Shown: piece by piece, positions 1-5,550 of the stretch
How positions within the stretch are numbered: position 1 is the first letter of the stretch
Layout of the letters: every line of letters begins with the position of its first letter
From: Deltaproteobacteria bacterium
Lineage (GTDB): Bacteria > Desulfobacterota > Desulfobacteria > Desulfobacterales > Desulfobacteraceae
NCBI GenBank assembly: GCA_003647385.1
Contig: QMMT01000169.1
Span: 1-5,550 of the forward strand
Reading direction: 5' to 3'
DNA: 5,550 bases
Notes under the pieces: generated by a model
Database searches by the model: none
The model's input: only the letters and a program-made list of their open reading frames with translations
What the model was told of the DNA's origin: nothing
Translations under genes and position numbers: made by a program

Positions 1-158
<158 letters not shown>

Positions 159-163
<5 letters not shown>

Positions 164-626
164 ACCTGAAATGTGCAAATGCCTTGTTGGCCTCTGCCAT
201 TTTGTGTGTATCTTCTTTTTTCTTCATTGCACCACCGCGACCGTTGCAAGCGTCAAGCAATTCTGCGGCCAGCTTATTTGCATAGCCTTTTTCCGAACGG
301 CTCCGGCTGAAATTAATCAACCATCGAAATGCCAAAGCCGTCTGCCTGCTGGGTTTAATATCCGTGGGCACCTGATAGGTTGAGCCACCAATTCTTCTGG
401 ACTTTACCTCAACGGCTGGTCTGATATTGTCAATTGCTTTCTTCAGCACATCCAGACCGGGCTCATCAATTTTTTCCTGTGCAATCAACAGTGCACTTTT
501 CACTGCTTTGCGAGCTGCGTTCTTTTTGCCTTGTTTCATGACGCAGTTAACAAATTTAGCGGCAAGCTTTTCTTCCGGCGTGGCATCTTTTGTTACGTTA
601 TCAAGGTTGATCTCATTTACTGCCAT
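159..626 (-). CDS. rpsG: 30S ribosomal protein S7, with atypical acidic N-terminus
   Basis: S7 (uS7) is the primary 16S rRNA binding protein that nucleates assembly of the 30S head and lines the E site. The 155 residues match the usual length (about 156). Family landmarks are clear: the GKK turn at 33-35, the rRNA-binding beta-hairpin VEVKSRRIGGSTYQVP at 72-87, the R-W-L-I helix at 101-104, and the C-terminal MAEANKAFAHFRW. The oddity is residues 1-24. The family normally starts with a basic arm (MPRR..., then an ILPDP-like segment), but this protein starts MAVNEINLDNVTKDATPEEK, with five acidic and few basic residues. From about Leu21 on it aligns normally. The ATG at 624-626 has a GGTGGA ribosome site nine to ten bases upstream; no alternative start in the 42-base gap would restore the basic arm. 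It follows rpsL and precedes tuf in one operon. Confidence 0.97.
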
Positions 627-634
627 TATTCATG

Positions 635-640
635 TCCACC
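635..640 (-). promoter_or_regulatory. Probable Shine-Dalgarno of rpsG
   Basis: GGTGGA on the minus strand lies 8 bases before the ATG at 624-626. It departs from the GGAGG consensus at one base. A nearer ATG at 631-633 is out of frame with S7 and opens only a six-codon frame (MNNGSK), so 626 is the supported start. Confidence 0.6.
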
Positions 641-668
641 ATAACTTAAATTAAGATTTTGTTAACAT

Positions 669-1040
669 TTACTTAGGTCTTTTTGCCCCATATTTCGACC
701 GACCCTGTCTTCTATCATCAACACCTAGTGTATCAAGAGCGCCCCTGACAATATGATAGCGAACACCAGGAAGATCCTTTACCCTGCCACCCCTGACGAG
801 AACAACAGAGTGCTCCTGGAGGTTATGACCCATACCGGGTATATATGCAGCAATTTCCATTCCGGTTGTCAAACGAACCCTGGCCACTTTCCTTAAAGCA
901 GAGTTAGGTTTCTTTGGCGTTGACGTGTACACCCTGGTGCAGACTCCCCGTTTCTGAGGACCACCCTTCAAAGCAGGCGTGCTAACCTTTTTTTCTGCTT
1001 TTTTCCTACCTTTTCTAACCAACTGATTAATGGTCGGCAT
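669..1040 (-). CDS. rpsL: 30S ribosomal protein S12
   Basis: S12 (uS12) sits at the 30S decoding centre, monitors codon-anticodon pairing and is the classic streptomycin-resistance locus. The 123 residues equal the usual short-form length. Conserved blocks in order are [10 protein letters not shown] at 1-10, [12 protein letters not shown] at 28-39, [12 protein letters not shown] at 41-52, GHNLQEHSV at 71-79, [14 protein letters not shown] at 83-96 and [10 protein letters not shown] at the C-terminus. Lys43 and Lys88, the positions changed in streptomycin-resistant mutants, are both wild type. Asp89 is the residue beta-methylthiolated by RimO in bacteria that have that enzyme. The ATG at 1038-1040 is preceded by AAGGGG close in and AAGGAG further upstream. 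It is the first gene after rpoC and has its own promoter in the gap between them; rpsG follows 42 bases on. Confidence 0.99.
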   Translation of the reverse strand: MPTINQLVRKGRKKAEKKVSTPALKGGPQKRGVCTRVYTSTPKKPNSALRKVARVRLTTGMEIAAYIPGMGHNLQEHSVVLVRGGRVKDLPGVRYHIVRGALDTLGVDDRRQGRSKYGAKRPK

Positions 1041-1045
1041 ATTTT

Positions 1046-1060
1046 CCCCTTACGCTCCTT
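1046..1060 (-). promoter_or_regulatory. Ribosome binding region of rpsL (two purine boxes)
   Basis: The minus strand reads AAGGAGCGTAAGGGG, then five bases, then the rpsL ATG. The distal AAGGAG is the better match but is 14 bases away, which is long. The proximal TAAGGGG is 5 bases away and is a weaker match. The proximal box probably does most of the work, possibly helped by the distal one. Confidence 0.6.
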
Positions 1061-1099
1061 ATCAAATTTAAACCATTGTCATACACGACAAAATATATA

Positions 1100-1128
1100 A
1101 TTCTACTTCCACTTACATTAAATGTCAA
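1100..1128 (-). promoter_or_regulatory. Sigma70-type promoter for rpsL-rpsG-tuf
   Basis: On the minus strand a perfect -35 box TTGACA (1128-1123) is separated by exactly 17 bases from a -10 box TAGAAT (1105-1100, five of six consensus bases). Transcription would begin near 1094, giving a leader of about 54 bases before the rpsL ATG. It lies wholly in the rpoC-rpsL gap, facing rpsL, as expected for a str-operon promoter. No GC-rich terminator separates it from rpoC, so read-through from the rpoBC transcript probably adds to expression. Confidence 0.85.
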
Positions 1129-1150
1129 GTTTTTTTATTTTTATTAAATT
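1129..1150 (-). promoter_or_regulatory. A/T-tract UP-like element upstream of the rpsL promoter
   Basis: The 22 bases before the -35 box are almost purely A and T on the minus strand, including runs of five and seven A. They start at the rpoC stop codon. This is where the C-terminal domains of RNA polymerase alpha bind UP elements at strong rRNA and ribosomal-protein promoters. Composition and position support the call; activity is inferred. Confidence 0.55.
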
Positions 1151-4100
1151 AAACCTGTGCAACTTCTCCCAGCGCTACCTCAACATTTTGATATTTCGGG
1201 AAACCCGTTCCGGCTGGGATCATACGACCCATTACAACATTCTCTTTCAATCCCCTGAGGCTGTCATATTTACCTTCAATGGCAGCCAGCGTCAACACTT
1301 TTGTTGTCTCCTGAAATGATGCGGCAGAAAGAAAACTATCCGTAGATAATGATGCTTTTGTAATACCAAGGATTAACGGTTCACCTTTTGCCGGTTCACC
1401 GCCCTGCATAGCCACTTCCCGATTAACTTCTTCAAAATGGACTCTGTCCACCTGTTCATCCGGAATGAAATTGGTATCACCCGTAGTAATAACTTTTACC
1501 CGTCTCATCATCTGGCGGATCACGACTTCAATGTGCTTGTCATTAATTCTTACACCCTGAAGCCTGTAAACTTCCTGTACCTCATCCACAAGATATTTGG
1601 CCAATGCCACTTCACCCTTAATATTCATAATATCCTGGGGATTGGCACTTCCGGCAATCAGCGGGTCACCCGCTTTCACATAATCACCGTCATATACGGT
1701 TACGTGCTGACCCTTTGGGATGGAGTAATCTTTCTTTTCTCCAACATCGCCCGGGGTAATACTCACTTTCTGTCTGCCTTTAGTTCCCTTTGACACGGAA
1801 ACATACCCGTCAATCTCGGTCAGAACTCCGGGATTTTTTGGTTTTCTGACTTCAAAGAGTTCGGCAACCCTTGGAAGGCCACCGGTAATATCCTTGGTTT
1901 TAGTCGTTGCCCTTGGCAGTTTTGCAATAACGTCACCCGCCATGACATCATCATCTTCTTCAATGGTCAGAATCGCATTCACCGGCAAATAATACCTGGC
2001 AGACATTTTGGAATTCGGCAGTTTAATCCCTTTCCCATCCTTATCTTTAATGACAATTCTGGGTCGGACCTCTGAATCCTTACCTTCAATAATTGTACGG
2101 GAAACCTTACCGGTTACCTGGTCAATCTGTTCCTGGACAGTGGATCCAACTTCTATGTCAGCAAAACGAATACGGCCAGTGACCTCTGTGATAATCGGTG
2201 TTGTAAACGGATCCCAGGTGGCAATCACATCTCCCGGCTCGATCTTCTGACCATCTTTGATATGCAGTGTTGCACCATAAATTACCGTTTCTTTTGCTCT
2301 TTCTCGTCCATCTTCTCCAACAATGATGATCCCGCCGCCTTTACGGTTCATTACAATGACGTCATTTTCAGCTGAGACAACCGTCTGGATATCTTCATTA
2401 TACTTTAATACGCCACCGACCCTGGCCTTGATTTCTGCGACTTCAACCTTTCTTGAAGCCGTACCACCAATATGGAAAGTTCTCATGGTTAACTGGGTAC
2501 CAGGCTCACCAATAGATTGAGCTGCGACAATGCCAATGGCCTGACCGATTTCAACTGTCACACCATGGGCCAGATCCCGGCCGTAACACCTGGAGCAGAC
2601 CCCATGTTTTGAATTACAGGTCAGAACAGAACGAATTTTAACCTTTAAGACGCCGGAGTCTTCGATTTTTTTAGCTTGATATTCATCTAATTCAGTATCG
2701 ACTCCAACAATAAACTCATCTGAATAGGGGTCATGTATGTCTTCCTGGGTAACACGTCCAAGAATTCTTTCCCCAAGGGTCTGAATAATTTCACCGCCTT
2801 CATATAATGCTTCCACCTCAATACCGTTAATAGTACCACAGTCGGTCTCAACAATGGTACAATCCTGACCTACATCGGCAAGCCGCCTTGTAAGATACCC
2901 GGAATTTGCTGTTTTCAGCGCCGTATCTGCCAAACCTTTACGCGCACCATGAGTTGAAATAAAGTATTGAAGGACTGACAGGCCTTCACGAAAGTTGGCT
3001 GTAATGGGATTTTCAATAATCTCACCGGAAGGTTTGGCCATCAAACCCCTCATCCCGGCAAGCTGGCGCATCTGATCCTTGCTTCCACGAGCCCCGGAAT
3101 CTGCCATAACATAAACAGCATTTAATCCTTCTACTGAATCCGCATCCTCAACTCCCGTGGGATTCTTCATGGCTTCCATCATGGCATTGGCAATATCATC
3201 CGTGCTTTGTGCCCAGATATCAACGACCTTATTGTATTTTTCCCCTTGTGTAATCAAACCTTCCGAGTACTGTTCTTTAATATCTTCAATACTCTTTTCA
3301 GACGTTGCAATAATCTTCCATTTTTCATCCGGAATAATCATATCATCCACACAAATGGAAAGACCGCCCAAAGTAGAATATTTATATCCAATATCTTTAA
3401 GCCTGTCAGAAAGAATAACCGTTTCCTTTAAACCAATGTTACGGTATGCATAATCAATCAGTTTGACAATGGATGACTTATCCATCAGCTTGTTCACAAG
3501 ATTAAACGGCAATGTGGTCTTTCGTTCATCCACTTTAAATATGGTATAAGACTCGCCCACTTTTCTGATGTCTGTATACTGATCCTGTTTCAAACCATAT
3601 AATTGTTCCACCACAATCTCAGACACCTGGAATAAATTTTTAAATTCCTTTCGGGTCAGAATACCGGTTTTCCCCTTTGTTTTTTTAATTTCAGCATCAG
3701 AATATTTTTTTAAAATCTTATCAAAAACTTTTCCAGCCTTTAACGCTTCCATTGCAGCTTCACAATCTTCTAAGGTCTGTGTTCTTATTCTGCTCAATGA
3801 AAGGAGCGTATCACCCGGAATGGTTTCCCATAGAAGAATTCTTCCCGTGGTGGTATCGTATATTTTACCATCGATCCTGACTTTTATCTTGGCATGAAGA
3901 GACAGCTCGCCTGCATCAAATGCATTTCTGACTTCTTCAATACTCGACAATTGAAGGCCTTCACCCTTTTGATTCCGTACAGCACGGGTCATGTAATAAA
4001 TACCCAGAACAATATCCTGGGTGGGGACAATAATGGGCTGACCATTTGCCGGAGACAGGATGTTATTGGTGGACAGCATCATGATCCTGGCTTCAAGCTG

Positions 4101-5528
4101 GGACTCAAGCGAAAGCGGCACATGAACCGCCATCTGGTCACCATCAAAGTCAGCATTAAATGCTGGACAGACCAGCGGATGGAGCTGAATGGCTTTGCCT
4201 TCAATCAGAACCGGTTCAAATGCCTGAAATCCGAGACGATGAAGTGTTGGTGCCCTGTTGAGCATGATCGGATATTCTTTAACAACCGATTCAAGTGCAT
4301 CCCAGACTTCTGTCTCCTCTCTCTCAACCATTTTTTTGGCACTCTTCACCGTAGACACAAGGCCTTTTTGCTCAAGATAATTATAAATAAAGGGCTTGAA
4401 AAGCTCCAGGGCCATCTTTTTAGGAATTCCACATTGATGGAGCCTGAGCTCAGAACCGACGGTAATAACCGTACGACCGGAGTAATCAACCCGTTTCCCC
4501 AAAAGATTCTGCCTGAAACGACCCTGTTTTCCTTTCAAGGTATCACTCAATGACTTTAAGGGTCTTTTATTGGTACCGGTGACCACTCTGCCGTGACGGC
4601 CATTATCAAACAGGACATCTACGGCTTCCTGGAGCATTCTTTTTTCATTTCTGACAATGATATCAGGTGCATTCAGGTCAACCAGTCTTTTTAAACGGTT
4701 GTTTCTGTTTAGTACCCTTCGATACAGATCATTTAAATCAGACGTGGCAAACCGCCCCCCTTCAAGTGGCACCAGCGGCCTTAAATCAGGTGGAAGGATC
4801 GGGCAGGCCGTCAAAATCATTCGTGTGGGCTCAATCCCGGAATTTAGAAATGCATCAATTACTTTAAGGCGTTTGGCCATCTTCTGTTTTTTAGCAACTG
4901 ATTTGGTCAGGCTGATCTCTTCTTTAAGTTCATCATGGACCGCTTGAAGATCAATCTCTTCTAACAGCTTCAGAATCGCTTCAGCACCGATCCCGGCTTC
5001 AAACTCATCACCAAAGGCATCAAGCGCCTCATAATATTGATCATCAGACAAAAGCTGAAGTTTCTTAAGACCCGTATCTTTCGGATCAATGACAAGATAA
5101 GAGTCAAAATAGAGAACTTTTTCAAGACTCTTTAACGTCAAGTCTAGAACATTGCCTATTTTACTGGGCAGACTTTTCAAAAACCAGATGTGGGATACGG
5201 GAGATGCCAGTTCAATATGTGCCATTCTCTCCCGCCGCACTTTGGACTGAATCACTTCAACGCCGCATTTTTCACAGACAACGCCGCGATGTTTCATGCG
5301 TTTATATTTGCCGCAATTACACTCATAATCCTTAGTGGGACCGAAGACTTTTGCACAGAAAAGTCCGTCTCTTTCAGGTTTGAATATCCTGTAGTTTATG
5401 GTTTCGGGTTTCTTGATTTCACCATGAGACCACTCTCTAATCTGGTCTGAAGATGCAAGGCTGATCTGAACGCCCTCATAAACTTTAGGATCTTTTGGTT
5501 TTGCGAAGAAATCATATATATTGTCCAA
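1149..5528 (-). CDS. rpoC: DNA-directed RNA polymerase subunit beta' with an extra internal domain
   Basis: Beta' is the largest subunit of RNA polymerase and holds the catalytic magnesium. Domains in order: zinc site 1 (Cys70, Cys72, Cys85, Cys88); clamp helices around 265-307; switch-2 and rudder region near 310-350; double-psi barrel with NADFDGDQM at 458-466 (Asp460, Asp462 and Asp464 bind magnesium); rim helices about 732-786; bridge helix about 852-887; zinc site 2 (Cys897, Cys971, Cys978, Cys981); trigger loop with Met1015 and His1019; the proteobacterial SI3 insertion about 1025-1210; and the C-terminal [17 protein letters not shown] at 1426-1442. At 1459 residues it is about 50 longer than the E. 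coli protein (1407), chiefly because of roughly 100 extra residues at 572-672. Translation starts at TTG (5526-5528), six bases after AAGGAG; the next Met is residue 78, beyond zinc site 1, so TTG is required. rpoB is expected immediately upstream, outside the window. Confidence 0.99.
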   Translation of the reverse strand: MDNIYDFFAKPKDPKVYEGVQISLASSDQIREWSHGEIKKPETINYRIFKPERDGLFCAKVFGPTKDYECNCGKYKRMKHRGVVCEKCGVEVIQSKVRRERMAHIELASPVSHIWFLKSLPSKIGNVLDLTLKSLEKVLYFDSYLVIDPKDTGLKKLQLLSDDQYYEALDAFGDEFEAGIGAEAILKLLEEIDLQAVHDELKEEISLTKSVAKKQKMAKRLKVIDAFLNSGIEPTRMILTACPILPPDLRPLVPLEGGRFATSDLNDLYRRVLNRNNRLKRLVDLNAPDIIVRNEKRMLQEAVDVLFDNGRHGRVVTGTNKRPLKSLSDTLKGKQGRFRQNLLGKRVDYSGRTVITVGSELRLHQCGIPKKMALELFKPFIYNYLEQKGLVSTVKSAKKMVEREETEVWDALESVVKEYPIMLNRAPTLHRLGFQAFEPVLIEGKAIQLHPLVCPAFNADFDGDQMAVHVPLSLESQLEARIMMLSTNNILSPANGQPIIVPTQDIVLGIYYMTRAVRNQKGEGLQLSSIEEVRNAFDAGELSLHAKIKVRIDGKIYDTTTGRILLWETIPGDTLLSLSRIRTQTLEDCEAAMEALKAGKVFDKILKKYSDAEIKKTKGKTGILTRKEFKNLFQVSEIVVEQLYGLKQDQYTDIRKVGESYTIFKVDERKTTLPFNLVNKLMDKSSIVKLIDYAYRNIGLKETVILSDRLKDIGYKYSTLGGLSICVDDMIIPDEKWKIIATSEKSIEDIKEQYSEGLITQGEKYNKVVDIWAQSTDDIANAMMEAMKNPTGVEDADSVEGLNAVYVMADSGARGSKDQMRQLAGMRGLMAKPSGEIIENPITANFREGLSVLQYFISTHGARKGLADTALKTANSGYLTRRLADVGQDCTIVETDCGTINGIEVEALYEGGEIIQTLGERILGRVTQEDIHDPYSDEFIVGVDTELDEYQAKKIEDSGVLKVKIRSVLTCNSKHGVCSRCYGRDLAHGVTVEIGQAIGIVAAQSIGEPGTQLTMRTFHIGGTASRKVEVAEIKARVGGVLKYNEDIQTVVSAENDVIVMNRKGGGIIIVGEDGRERAKETVIYGATLHIKDGQKIEPGDVIATWDPFTTPIITEVTGRIRFADIEVGSTVQEQIDQVTGKVSRTIIEGKDSEVRPRIVIKDKDGKGIKLPNSKMSARYYLPVNAILTIEEDDDVMAGDVIAKLPRATTKTKDITGGLPRVAELFEVRKPKNPGVLTEIDGYVSVSKGTKGRQKVSITPGDVGEKKDYSIPKGQHVTVYDGDYVKAGDPLIAGSANPQDIMNIKGEVALAKYLVDEVQEVYRLQGVRINDKHIEVVIRQMMRRVKVITTGDTNFIPDEQVDRVHFEEVNREVAMQGGEPAKGEPLILGITKASLSTDSFLSAASFQETTKVLTLAAIEGKYDSLRGLKENVVMGRMIPAGTGFPKYQNVEVALGEVAQV
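3513..3815 (-). other. Parvulin-like insertion domain inside RpoC (residues about 572-672)
   Basis: In E. coli beta' the segment ILWMIVPKG runs directly into LPYSIVNQ. Here ILLWETIP (564-571) and LPFNLVNK (673-680) are separated by about 100 residues. The inserted piece follows the order of a parvulin (rotamase) domain: a S-R-I strand (579-581) where parvulins have S-H-I; a helix ending in A-L-K-A-G (595-599), then F602 and the K-Y-S at 608-610 (family: L-x-x-G-x-x-F ... A-x-x-Y-S); G619 and G622 in place of GGDLG; a helix ending in L-Y-G-L-K (643-647); and Y-T-I-F-K-V (661-666) where parvulins have Y-H-I-I-K-V. Both usual histidines are replaced (Arg580, Thr662), so catalysis is unlikely and a binding or structural role is more plausible. 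The reading frame is intact and composition is like the rest of rpoC. The family match is by eye. Confidence 0.65.
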
Positions 5529-5534
5529 TGTCTT

Positions 5535-5540
5535 CTCCTT
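5535..5540 (-). promoter_or_regulatory. Shine-Dalgarno that fixes the rpoC TTG start
   Basis: AAGGAG on the minus strand lies six bases before the TTG at 5526-5528. No ATG or GTG in frame near this site would give a better N-terminus, and the encoded start ([14 protein letters not shown]) resembles beta' N-termini of related bacteria. The remaining bases to the window edge show no further gene; the end of rpoB should be at or just past the edge. Confidence 0.8.
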
Positions 5541-5550
5541 ATTTGTTACC

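Noticed and set aside
641..660. CTTAA-T-TTAAG palindrome between rpsL and rpsG
   Set aside because: Five A/T-rich base pairs with a one-base loop cannot form a stable RNA hairpin and is expected by chance in such sequence.
779..914. Possible streptomycin-resistance changes in rpsL
   Set aside because: Lys43 and Lys88 are both the wild-type lysines, so no classical resistance substitution is present.
1111..1145. Plus-strand hairpin followed by a T-run, resembling an intrinsic terminator
   Set aside because: The stem is short, AT-rich and bulged, and there is no plus-strand gene for it to terminate. The T-run is better explained as the A-tract UP-like element of the minus-strand rpsL promoter.
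1016..1213. The SI3-like insertion splitting the RpoC trigger loop (encoded at about 1890-2455) considered as novel
   Set aside because: The numbers given here for start and end are residue positions. A trigger-loop insertion of this size made of barrel-sandwich-like repeats is standard in Proteobacteria and relatives, so it is not unusual.
1437..1793. A 118-codon plus-strand open frame opposite the 3' part of rpoC
   Set aside because: Antisense to conserved beta' C-terminal sequence, with no recognisable family and no ribosome site that I could support.
3894..4553. A 219-codon open frame on the plus strand, opposite rpoC
   Set aside because: It lies wholly antisense to the conserved catalytic core of rpoC. 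Its translation is low-complexity-like with no recognisable domain. It is a shadow of the real gene.

Overview
The window is a stretch of a bacterial chromosome carrying the junction of the RNA polymerase and 'str' ribosomal clusters. Everything real is on the minus strand. In transcription order (high to low coordinate) it holds rpoC (complete), rpsL (complete), rpsG (complete) and the first 36 codons of tuf, which runs off the low-coordinate edge. rpoB is expected just beyond the high-coordinate edge but is not visible.

The proteins look like those of a Gram-negative of the former Deltaproteobacteria. The beta' subunit has the large trigger-loop insertion (SI3) typical of Proteobacteria, and its N-terminus and EF-Tu's (GHIDHGKT) fit sulfate-reducer-type Desulfobacterota. 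My best guess is Desulfobacterales; this is inferred from remembered family resemblance, not from a search. Base composition is moderate, with AT-rich intergenic gaps.

Layout: rpoC (TTG start, strong Shine-Dalgarno) fills 1149-5528. A 108-base gap follows, holding a very good sigma70-type promoter with an A-tract UP-like element, so rpsL-rpsG-tuf can be transcribed on their own as well as by read-through from rpoC. rpsL and rpsG are 42 bases apart, and rpsG and tuf 49 bases apart. fusA, usually found between rpsG and tuf, is missing.

The genes supply core transcription (beta') and translation (S12 and S7 of the 30S decoding and head regions, EF-Tu) functions. Three things are unusual. (1) About 100 extra residues in RpoC (roughly 572-672) resemble a degenerate parvulin-type peptidyl-prolyl isomerase domain, placed in the beta' region leading to the secondary-channel rim. 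(2) S7 has an acidic N-terminus in place of the usual basic MPRR-type arm. (3) fusA is absent from the str cluster. There is no sign of mobile elements, CRISPR, tRNA or rRNA genes.
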